Assembly: GCA_016178505.1 (NCBI GenBank)
Contig: JACOTG010000290.1
Coordinates: 1-39,816 of the forward strand
Direction of reading: 5' to 3'
Length of the DNA: 39,816 nucleotides
Origin: Planctomycetota bacterium
Lineage (GTDB): Bacteria; Planctomycetota; JACOTG01
Shown: positions 18,331 to 25,630 of the stretch, in pieces
How the letters are laid out: every line of letters begins with the position of its first letter
Numbering within the stretch: position 1 is the stretch's first letter
Notes under the pieces: model-generated
What the model was told of the DNA's origin: nothing
The model's database searches: none
Seen by the model: the letters and a program-made list of their open reading frames with translations, nothing else
Program-made: the position numbers and the translations under genes

Positions 18331-18367
18331 GCGGCCCGCCCGCCGGTTACCCGGCAAGGCGGGCCGC
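18331..18367. terminator. Terminator between convergent propeller genes A and B
   Basis: A 10-bp stem GCGGCCCGCC (18331-18340) pairs with GGCGGGCCGC (18358-18367), and an inner hairpin GCCGG/CCGGC fills the loop. The minus side runs into GTTGTTTTCC, so it best fits the minus-strand gene, but it lies between two convergent stops. Confidence 0.7.
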
Positions 18368-18403
18368 ACTCATTTGATGGCTCGTCGATTGGTCGCGCTG
18401 CGG

Positions 18404-19777
18404 TCAGGGCAGGATGGGGACGGCGACGACGTTCGACACGTACGCGACGTCGGTCATGGTCCGCCGCGTTCCGGTGAACGTGCCGAACGCGACGTAGATC
18501 GTCTGACCTACGGCGCAGCCCGGGATCGCGTTCGACAACCGAATGGTGGCCGTCCCGCGCCCATCGGCGCCGAGGTGGCCCGTGAACCCGGAAAGCGCTT
18601 CAGCCGTCCCGCGCATCGAGTACCGGAAGAGAGTATCGCGGTCCAGCGGGAACACTTCTCCGTTCAGCATCGGAATGCCCTGGTTCGTGCTCGCGGAGAG
18701 TCCGACCTGATACATGCGGCCATGTTCCGAAGGGGCGAGCAGGTTCAACGTCATCGTGCCGCCCATCACGCTTTGGCCCGTCGTCGTGAGCATGGCGTGG
18801 AATCCGCCGATTGCGAGGACGTGCAGCCAGCTCGAGTTGGTGACGTACGCGCGGGCGCCGTTCGGTGCAAAGACGACTTTCGAGATTCCACTGGTCGCGG
18901 GGATCTGAGTCACGAGCGCGCCCGTGTTCGCATCGACGACGTAGCCCCCACCGAGGAGGAGATCCTGCTCGTCGAGGGCGAACGCAATTCCCGTCGAGTA
19001 GAACGTCTCGTCGAAGATGTCGCGCAGGCGTCCGTCCGCCTCGATGCGCGAGACGTGTGCCAGGTAGGCGGGATCGACCCACGCCACGTAGAGCAAGCCG
19101 TCCGAGCGCATTGCCGATTCCGCCGGGAGGTTCAAGAACGGCCGATTCTGGACGAACGACGTCGTCGCCAATACCTGACGCGCCACCAGGTCCACGACGG
19201 TGACGGTGGCGTCGTACGAGTTGATGACGTACGCGCGCGTTCCATCGGGAGAGATCGCGAGGTCGGTATTGTTGCGACCGACGACGACCGTGCCGACGAC
19301 TTCGTCCAGGCGCGTGTCGATGATGGACAAGCTGTCGGACGAGCCGCTGACGGCGTACACGAGTTGTCCGTCCGGTGACAGATCGACGTCTCCCATGCTT
19401 TGGCCGATCATGAACGGCTGCGACAGAACGCGGCTGACCGCTCGCGTGGTCGTGTCGACCACGACGATGTGATCGTAGGACTCGACGTAGAGCTTCCCTT
19501 GAGAGAACACCACGCCGCTCGGGTTGATCGCGACGCCGTTGAGATCGATGCCTGCGACAAAGCGGTCATTCGTCGTGTCGATCACGCCAATCACGTTGTT
19601 GCTGCTCAGCGTGTAGAGCCAGCGATTGTCGTCGCTGACCGCAGCGCCGAGAGAGCGCGGCACCGTTGGAATGTGCGTGGACGTGAAGCCTTGGCCACTT
19701 GCGATGCCGCTGCCGGCGAGGATCGCGGCAACGAGAATGGCGCATCGGCCTCGCAGAAGAGAATTCGATCCAGTCAT
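18404..19777 (-). CDS. Secreted YncE/YVTN-like beta-propeller (propeller paralogue B)
   Basis: The product is 457 aa from the ATG at 19777, which has GGAGGT six bases upstream; a TTG five codons earlier is less likely. A signal peptide ends around IASG (residue 28), then QGFTSTHIPTVPRS, nearly the same as paralogue A. Blade motifs include AAVSDDNRWLYTLSS, DLSPDGQLVYAVSG, LAISPDGTRAYVIN and VVFAPNGARAYVT. The C-terminal domain (LNLLAPSEHGRMYQV, HLGADGRGTATIRL, VSNVVAVPILP) matches A and C. It is transcribed from a clear promoter at 20221-20248 through a leader of about 440 nt. Confidence 0.85.
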   Translation of the reverse strand: MTGSNSLLRGRCAILVAAILAGSGIASGQGFTSTHIPTVPRSLGAAVSDDNRWLYTLSSNNVIGVIDTTNDRFVAGIDLNGVAINPSGVVFSQGKLYVESYDHIVVVDTTTRAVSRVLSQPFMIGQSMGDVDLSPDGQLVYAVSGSSDSLSIIDTRLDEVVGTVVVGRNNTDLAISPDGTRAYVINSYDATVTVVDLVARQVLATTSFVQNRPFLNLPAESAMRSDGLLYVAWVDPAYLAHVSRIEADGRLRDIFDETFYSTGIAFALDEQDLLLGGGYVVDANTGALVTQIPATSGISKVVFAPNGARAYVTNSSWLHVLAIGGFHAMLTTTGQSVMGGTMTLNLLAPSEHGRMYQVGLSASTNQGIPMLNGEVFPLDRDTLFRYSMRGTAEALSGFTGHLGADGRGTATIRLSNAIPGCAVGQTIYVAFGTFTGTRRTMTDVAYVSNVVAVPILP

Positions 19778-20220
19778 CTGTCTACCTCCCAAACGTCACC
19801 ACCCAGGACATCGCCCCTCTGGCGCCGCCCTGTCCGAGACGAAACAGCAACGTCACCCGGAGTAGCAGCACGGACGAAGGGACTCTCGGCACCCTGCACC
19901 GCGACGATGCACTGAGGCACGGTCCGTGAATCACAGGGTTCCGGTTCGGAAGCCCGATCCCTCGGCGAGGACGACCTTGCGAAGGCCGCCGGCCCGGCGC
20001 GTCGATGAGACGGGAACGCAGGCTTCCCTCGCCCTGTCGCGCGAGCCAGCGCCGAACGGCCGCGGCTGGAGCACGACACCGAGCGAGTGGCTGGAAAGGG
20101 AGATCGCTTCAGGCTCTCATCCGAAATCGCCGGCAAGCAAGAAGTGACCGACGTGGATGCATGACCGCCGCGCGAACTACATCTTTCCCCAGCAGACGTG
20201 TGGCTCGATAAGCTGGACAA
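19778..20220 (-). other. Long 5' leader of propeller B, no gene seen
   Basis: About 440 bp lie between the promoter at 20221-20248 and the start codon. Short open frames occur on both strands, but none has a credible family match or codon bias. I see no known riboswitch signature. Confidence 0.5.
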
Positions 20221-20248
20221 ACTATACGGCGACCCCTGTCGGAGTCAA
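20221..20248 (-). promoter_or_regulatory. Promoter of propeller B
   Basis: On the minus strand TTGACT (20243-20248), 16 bp, TATAGT (20221-20226). The segment GCCGTATAGTTTGTCCAG is almost identical to the plus-strand promoter at 28727-28754. Confidence 0.75.
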
Positions 20249-20318
20249 ATCACGGAGACGGTCTGGTACGCGACTACTCGGAACGAGGCGCGAACGTTTC
20301 GGTTCGAGTCGAACGAAA

Positions 20319-20348
20319 GAGGGCCGCTCCCCAAGAGGAGCGGCCCTC
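20319..20348 (-). terminator. Intrinsic terminator of DUF11 gene B
   Basis: A 12-bp stem GAGGGCCGCTCC with GGAGCGGCCCTC (20319-20330 and 20337-20348) has a 6-nt loop, followed on the minus strand by TTTCG. It lies 29 bp past the stop. Confidence 0.8.
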
Positions 20349-20376
20349 GAAGAATTCGCTTGTGTGTCGCTACCGA

Positions 20377-22824
20377 CTACCGAACGCGACGCATGACGAT
20401 CATCGCTGCGGCGAGAAGCCCCGTCATGGCGATGAGGCCCCACTGGCCGAGCGTCGGGACCTGACCTTGCACTTCGACGGATGCCGTGCAGGTACTCGAG
20501 ACCGGTGTCGTCGATCCGGTCGGCACACCGCTGACCGTTGCCGTGTTCGTCAGCGATCCCGAGAAGGCCGCTGGGATATCCGCCTCGACCAGAACCGTCG
20601 TGGAGTTGCCCGGCGCGAGCGTGCCGAGGTTGCAATGCACCGTGTTGCCGACGACCGAGCAACGCGCGTCGGCCGTGGTCACGTTCGTGAGCGCAGCCGG
20701 GAACGGATCGTCGAGCGTCACGCCGTTCAGATTGAGCTCACCGCAGTTCGTGACCCGGATGCGCCAGAAGATGTGAGCCACCCCCTGCATCAGCGAGATG
20801 CTCGAGCTGAACGTGACGTTGTCCGACGACACTTCCTTCAGGCAGGAGATGCACGGACGCAGTACACGAACGCTCGCCGAGCACGTGCTCGTTGGAGTCG
20901 AGCCGACGTTGCCGGAGGAGCCGGTCGTGCCGGTGACCGTCGCCGTATTCGTCAGCGTTCCCGTATTGGCGCTGACGGTGGCGCGGTAGAGGATCGTGAC
21001 CGTAGCGCCCGGCGCGACAGGGCCGAGGTTGTTGCACGAGACGGTGTTTCCAACGGCCGTGCACGTTCCCGGCGAGATGATTTGAACGTTGTTGTAGCCG
21101 GCCGGCAGCGTGTCGCTGAGGGTCGACTGGAAGAACGGCGCCGTGCCGCAATTCGTCAGTCGCACGCGGAACGTGACGACCTGCCCCTGCACCGCCGAGA
21201 CGGTGCTGAAGAACGTGGTTCCGTCGAGCGAAACCTCCTTCACGCAGCTGATGCACGGCGTGAGCACGGTCACGTTGGCCGAGCACGTGTGCGTCACGGT
21301 CGTCGTTCCGAATGATCCGGAGACCGTCGCCGTGTTCGTGAGCGTTCCCGTCGCCGTGTCCGAGACCGTCGCCTGATAGTTGACGGTACGCATGGCCCCG
21401 GCGGCCACCGTTCCGAAGTTGCAGGTGATCGTGTTGCCGGCGGTCGTGCACTGCGCTTCGCTCTCCGTCAGATTGATGTATCCCGCCGGGAGCGTGTCGG
21501 TCAGCGTCACGTTCGAAAGATCGCTTGCCGACGTGTTCGTCAAGGTGACGCGGAAGAAGACGCGTTGGCCGCGAGCCGCGCTCACCGAGTTCGTGAACGT
21601 CGTTCCGTCGAGCGAGACCTGCTTCTGGCAATCGATGCTCACGAGGCAAACCGACGCAGGATCGGTCGCGGAAACCGGGTTGCCGCCGCACGCGGCTGGA
21701 GGAGTGCCGGTGGTGGTGACCGAGTTGATCATGCAGCCGGTCGCGGTTGCCGCCACCGTTGCGCGGAACGTGACCGTCTTCGTCGCGGCGGGGGCGAGGG
21801 TGCTCCCACCGGTGAAGTTCGTGAAGTCGACGAACGTCGATCCACCCGGTCCAGGCGACGTCGCGGCGGTCGCACCAACGACGGTGTTGGCGAACGTCAG
21901 CCCGCTCGGCAGCGTGTCGCGCGCCGTCAGGTTGCTCAATGTCACGTTGCCGGTGTTCGTGATGATGAACTGGAACTCGACCGTGTTGCCGATCGCGGCG
22001 CCGACTTGCTCGCCGAATCCGCCGCCGGTCGTCACGTTTCGAACGGTCTTCGCGACGCTGATGGCTGGCTGCGTGATGTTGAACGTGATGACGCTCGAGG
22101 TGTCCTCGGGGAGGCCGTCGACCAGCGAGCCAGCGCGAACGACGAGCGAGAAGCAGGTTGGGTTCGGCGTGAGGGTGCTCCAATGATCGATTCGGACCTC
22201 GATGTCGTTCGTCGTACGAACTTCATCGGTATCCGGGATCCCCGTGCTGGCCACCGGCGATCCCGCCGTCCCGAGCTTGATGATCCCCGTGGCGCCCGGA
22301 ATGGTGCCGCTGTTGTCGCCGCGTCGGATCTGAAACGTGTTGCCCTGGTAGGTTGCGCGGACATCATTGAAATCGATGTTGGATCCGTTGCCGTCGGTGT
22401 CGAACAACATCGTGTACTCTTCATCGGGGCCGACGCCGGGTTCCTCGGCAAAGGGCGCGGCGACGCAAAGAGGATTGGTGAGGGTGTCGGGGTTGTTGTT
22501 GCCGTCGGCGTCGCCGGGAACACCGACTCCCGCGAATCCCACTCCCGGGGGCACGTCCATCGGATCGATGCCGATGAACATCTCGTCGGTCGCGACCTTG
22601 TAATAGACGAGCACTCGACTGAAGTCGAAGCCGCTCTTGCCGACCACGCAAACCTCATTGATCGGATCGGCCTGAATGACCTGAGCAAGTGGAACCAGGT
22701 CCGCAAGGTTGCCGTCGACCGTCTGAGCCGACGCGGGCACCGCCAGGATCACGATCAGCGCGATCAGCAGGCTCCACGCGGCGGGCGTCGTGCAGTTGCC
22801 ACGTCGTCCCCGTTCCGTTGTCAT
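20377..22824 (-). CDS. DUF11 repeat surface protein with VPTL-type CTERM tail (DUF11 paralogue B)
   Basis: The 815-aa product starts at the ATG at 22824, eight bases after AGGAGGA; an adjacent in-frame GTG at 22827 is the alternative. A signal peptide ends at ASA (residue 33). The N-terminal domain (TVDGNLADLVPLAQ, VLVYYKVATDEMFIGIDPMD, GVPGDADGNNNPDT) is shared with A and C. DUF11/conserved-repeat domains follow, several opening CxKEVSLDGTTF and containing TFRVRLTNCG and DTLPAGY. The tail is VPTLGQWGLIAMTG, a helix and MRRVR, a variant of the IPTL-CTERM signal. It is about a third the length of paralogue A and lacks the 397-aa super-units. It has its own promoter and terminator. Confidence 0.9.
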   Translation of the reverse strand: MTTERGRRGNCTTPAAWSLLIALIVILAVPASAQTVDGNLADLVPLAQVIQADPINEVCVVGKSGFDFSRVLVYYKVATDEMFIGIDPMDVPPGVGFAGVGVPGDADGNNNPDTLTNPLCVAAPFAEEPGVGPDEEYTMLFDTDGNGSNIDFNDVRATYQGNTFQIRRGDNSGTIPGATGIIKLGTAGSPVASTGIPDTDEVRTTNDIEVRIDHWSTLTPNPTCFSLVVRAGSLVDGLPEDTSSVITFNITQPAISVAKTVRNVTTGGGFGEQVGAAIGNTVEFQFIITNTGNVTLSNLTARDTLPSGLTFANTVVGATAATSPGPGGSTFVDFTNFTGGSTLAPAATKTVTFRATVAATATGCMINSVTTTGTPPAACGGNPVSATDPASVCLVSIDCQKQVSLDGTTFTNSVSAARGQRVFFRVTLTNTSASDLSNVTLTDTLPAGYINLTESEAQCTTAGNTITCNFGTVAAGAMRTVNYQATVSDTATGTLTNTATVSGSFGTTTVTHTCSANVTVLTPCISCVKEVSLDGTTFFSTVSAVQGQVVTFRVRLTNCGTAPFFQSTLSDTLPAGYNNVQIISPGTCTAVGNTVSCNNLGPVAPGATVTILYRATVSANTGTLTNTATVTGTTGSSGNVGSTPTSTCSASVRVLRPCISCLKEVSSDNVTFSSSISLMQGVAHIFWRIRVTNCGELNLNGVTLDDPFPAALTNVTTADARCSVVGNTVHCNLGTLAPGNSTTVLVEADIPAAFSGSLTNTATVSGVPTGSTTPVSSTCTASVEVQGQVPTLGQWGLIAMTGLLAAAMIVMRRVR

Positions 22825-23111
22825 CACCTTGTTCCTCCTCTTCTAGGCTCGGCGCGCAGCCGTGTGGCTTTGCGACTCGAGTCTTTCCCGTTCAGGCGGC
22901 CGACGACTCGATGAGTCGGCTTCCGATTTCCATAGTGCGGACTGCGAGGGAAGTGCATCGACACACGGATGCCGCTCCTTCCGACTCCCACAGCGGCCCA
23001 AGTGTCCTGGCACCTTGGTGGGTTCGATCTCGCATGGCGTCGCGTCGCCCGTTTCTCGGCATTCCCGAAAACGGAATCGGAGGTGAGGCCCTGACGGCCG
23101 AACACCTTCGA

Positions 23112-23136
23112 TATCCCCTGTGGCGAAACGACTGCC
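23112..23136 (-). promoter_or_regulatory. Leader block shared with DUF11 gene A
   Basis: On the minus strand GGCAGTCGTTTCGCCACAGG continues GGATATC. It matches the block at 16285-16315 in order and in distance from the -10. Just upstream, GCAGGAGGTTCCTGCCTCCT could form alternative hairpins. Confidence 0.4.
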
Positions 23137-23177
23137 AACCCCAGGAGGCAGGAACCTCCTGCAGTCAAGCGCGGCAG

Positions 23178-23207
23178 ATGCTACCAGTCCCTCGAACTCA
23201 CGGTCAA
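23178..23207 (-). promoter_or_regulatory. Promoter of DUF11 gene B
   Basis: On the minus strand TTGACC (23202-23207), 18 bp, TAGCAT (23178-23183), with TGG before the -10 and a T-tract upstream of the -35. It has the same hexamers and spacing as the promoter of DUF11 gene A. Confidence 0.75.
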
Positions 23208-23237
23208 CAAAAAAGGAACGTGTGCCGACAAGAGCCT

Positions 23238-23266
23238 TTGACGCGTCCCGATCGCGAAGTTAGCCT
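23238..23266 (+). promoter_or_regulatory. Distal promoter of propeller C
   Basis: TTGACG (23238-23243), 17 bp, TAGCCT (23261-23266). It fires away from the DUF11 gene B promoter; the two -35 boxes are about 30 bp apart. Confidence 0.65.
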
Positions 23267-23496
23267 CCTCCACCGGTCGTGGGATTCCGAGAGAGCCGTC
23301 GGTGAGGCCAAGCAGCACGGTCGGGCTCGCGTCGGCGAGATTTCGCAGGTGCCGGCGACGACCCTCGTCGCAAAACGATCCGGATGCGACGCGCGCTTGC
23401 TGTCAGCAAGGGACTGGGCGGGCCATGGATGCGAGCAACGTGACGCGATGCGTTTCGGACGGCGACCCAATCCGCGCAGGCAGATCGCCGTTAGCT

Positions 23497-23525
23497 TTGA
23501 ATCGGACGTGGACTTGGGGTAACCT
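23497..23525 (+). promoter_or_regulatory. Possible proximal promoter of propeller C
   Basis: TTGAAT (23497-23502), 17 bp, TAACCT (23520-23525), about 55 bp before the chosen start codon. Confidence 0.4.
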
Positions 23526-23580
23526 TCGCTCGCGTTTCCGGAAGCATCGATCGATCGAAGCCATTCCGAAGGGATCGGGC

Positions 23581-24981
23581 GTGCCCGACGGGGCCGCCGC
23601 GTGCATTTCACCCTTGAACAGCCCCTCACGCTCGATTCGTCGGCTCGTCGCAGCCACTTCTGTGGCTTCGTGCGCCGTTTTGGCGCACGCCCAGACCTTC
23701 ACGACGTTCACCATGCCGACCGTCAACGATTCCGTGGGGATCGCCGTCAGCGACGACAACCGATTCGTCTACACGACGAGCGACTACGACGTCATCGGGG
23801 TCAATGACACGCAAACCGGGCAGTTCGCCGGCTCGGTCAACTTGACCGCCTACACCTCGTACCCGAACGGCATTGTCTACTGCTGCGGCAAGCTGTACGT
23901 GGAGTCGTTCGACAACATCATCATCGTCGACGCTGCCAGCCTGACGGTGGAGCGCGTGCTCGACCAACCGTTCGTGATCGGCCTCACCCAAAGCGACATC
24001 ACGTTGTCGCCCGACGGCCGCTACGCCTACGCCGTGTCGGGATCCAGCTACGTGATGTCCGTCATCGACACGATGCAGAACGACATCGTCGATTCGATCC
24101 AAATCGACAGGGACAACACCGACGTGTCGCTGTCCCCGGACGGCACTCGCGCCTACGTCCTCAATCCTCGAACGGGCCTCGCCACGATCATCGAGCTTTC
24201 GACTCACCGGGTTCTCGCGGCGGTCGACTTCACCGGTGGGCAATCGTTCCTGAACATACCGGCCGAATCTGCGGTCCGTTCGAACGGAACGCTCTACGTC
24301 GCGTGGCTCGATCCGCTCTATCACGGTCACATTTCGCGCCTGGATCCGGATGGCCGGTTCATTCGCGACGTTCCGCTTCCGGGCTATTCGACCGGCCTCG
24401 CGTTCTCGCTCGACGAACGCTACATCCTCACCGGCGGGGGCTTCGTGCTCGACGCCGACACGGGCGCCGTCGTCGACCAGTTCGCAATGGTGCCGGGCCA
24501 ATCGCGCGTCGTGTTCTCGACGAGCGGCGAGCGCGGCTACGTCACGAACGACAACACGCAGTTCGTAACCGTCGTCGAGGGCTTCCACCCGAGCTTCACG
24601 TTCACGGGCCTGCCGTCATGGGGCCGAACGGTGACGCTGAATCTCCTCGCGCCGGGTCAAGAGGGCGAGCTGTATCAAATCGTCGCGTCGTGCTCGATCG
24701 GGCAGGGCGTCGCGCTTCCCGATGGGCGCGTCTTCCCTGTCAACCGTGATCTACTCTTCCACGACTCGGTTCTGAGTCGGACGCCGGCCTACGTGAACTT
24801 CGCGGGACACATCGGCGCGACTTCGCAGGCGACCGCGTACCTTCGCATCGGGTCCGACCTGCGCGGAAAGACGATCGGCGAGACGGTCTATCTCTGCTTC
24901 GCGACGTTCCGCGACAACGTGCGCGCACCGCGCCGCATCCAGACCATCTCCAACGTCATCGCAATCACGATTCTGCCGTAG
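23581..24981 (+). CDS. Secreted YncE/YVTN-like beta-propeller (propeller paralogue C)
   Basis: I place the start at the GTG at 23581, with GAAGGGA seven bases upstream, giving 466 aa. The frame is open for 93 codons further up, but that stretch lacks homology to the paralogues and would bury the signal peptide. The signal peptide ends at AHA (residue 37), followed by QTFTTFTMPTVNDS. Blades carry AVSDDNRFVYTTS, TLSPDGRYAYAVSG, SLSPDGTRAYVLN and VVFSTSGERGYVT. The C-terminal domain (LNLLAPGQEGELYQI, GHIGATSQATAYLRI, ISNVIAITILP) matches A and B. It is divergent from DUF11 gene B. No clear terminator is seen downstream. Confidence 0.83.
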   Translation: MPDGAAACISPLNSPSRSIRRLVAATSVASCAVLAHAQTFTTFTMPTVNDSVGIAVSDDNRFVYTTSDYDVIGVNDTQTGQFAGSVNLTAYTSYPNGIVYCCGKLYVESFDNIIIVDAASLTVERVLDQPFVIGLTQSDITLSPDGRYAYAVSGSSYVMSVIDTMQNDIVDSIQIDRDNTDVSLSPDGTRAYVLNPRTGLATIIELSTHRVLAAVDFTGGQSFLNIPAESAVRSNGTLYVAWLDPLYHGHISRLDPDGRFIRDVPLPGYSTGLAFSLDERYILTGGGFVLDADTGAVVDQFAMVPGQSRVVFSTSGERGYVTNDNTQFVTVVEGFHPSFTFTGLPSWGRTVTLNLLAPGQEGELYQIVASCSIGQGVALPDGRVFPVNRDLLFHDSVLSRTPAYVNFAGHIGATSQATAYLRIGSDLRGKTIGETVYLCFATFRDNVRAPRRIQTISNVIAITILP

Positions 24982-25554
24982 CCGCCCCCTTTCTTCGCGC
25001 TCTCGTTCCCAAGGATGCTCCGCCTCAGGCTCTCGGGTCGGTGCCCCGCGAATCCTCGCGATCCGTTGACCGCCCCATTCCTAAGCAGCGCTTGGTTCGG
25101 GCCCAATCCAGTGACGTCGGCGAGCGTCAGCAAGAGCCGGCTGCACCGCTCGTTCTCCTCTCCGAGAATGCTCAGCGTCAGCCGCGAATCGGGACGCCGC
25201 GGTTCTTCAGCCCGGCTCGCGATCGATGAATCGATCCCCATCCGGCTCGGCCTTCTCGCCATCGATGACGATCCTCGTCGCGATCTGACGATGAGGCGGA
25301 GGTCGAGTTCACGACAGGAGCTCGGCCCAGGCTCGGGTCGGGTGCCGTTCAAACGGACATCCACTCGCCTGGAGAGAAACGCGCGCGACGAAGCGTCACG
25401 CCGCGCGCGACGCCGCTCGAGAGGTTCGACGGAGCTCACCGTTTCGCGAGCATGAGAGATGTCGACTCGCGGGCGAGCCGCTATCGGCAGACCCGGTTTC
25501 CCGGAGCGATGTCGCGCGACGCGTCGTCCGCGTCGCGCCAGAACCAGAAAAGGA
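24982..25554. other. Intergenic stretch without a recognisable gene
   Basis: About 570 bp lie between propeller C and the terminator of DUF11 gene C. The open frames are arginine- and serine-rich and look like by-products of high GC. One minus-strand frame runs into propeller C. I see nothing I can name. Confidence 0.5.
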
Positions 25555-25592
25555 GACGGCCGCCCTCGCCAGGGAGGCGATGGGCGGCCGTC
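25555..25592 (-). terminator. Intrinsic terminator of DUF11 gene C
   Basis: An 11-bp stem GACGGCCGCCC / GGGCGGCCGTC (25555-25565 and 25582-25592) has an inner TCGCC/GGCGA helix. The minus-strand tail is TCCTTTTC. It is 38 bp past the stop. Confidence 0.8.
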
Positions 25593-25630
25593 GAGGAGAG
25601 AGAGCGGCTACTGATAGTTGCGGTGTCGGA

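Larger units (their letters stand above)
22825..23580. other. Divergent intergenic region between DUF11 gene B and propeller C
   Basis: About 755 bp hold the minus promoter (23178-23207), a plus promoter (23238-23266) and a second plus promoter candidate (23497-23525). The leaders are about 345 nt (minus) and 55 or 310 nt (plus). Small open frames here look random. Confidence 0.6.

Noticed and set aside
23302..23580. N-terminal extension of propeller C
   Set aside because: The added 93 residues have no counterpart in paralogues A and B and would put the signal peptide inside the protein.
24888..25439. Minus-strand open frame of about 180 codons next to propeller C
   Set aside because: It overlaps the propeller coding sequence, is rich in R and S, and has no recognisable motif.
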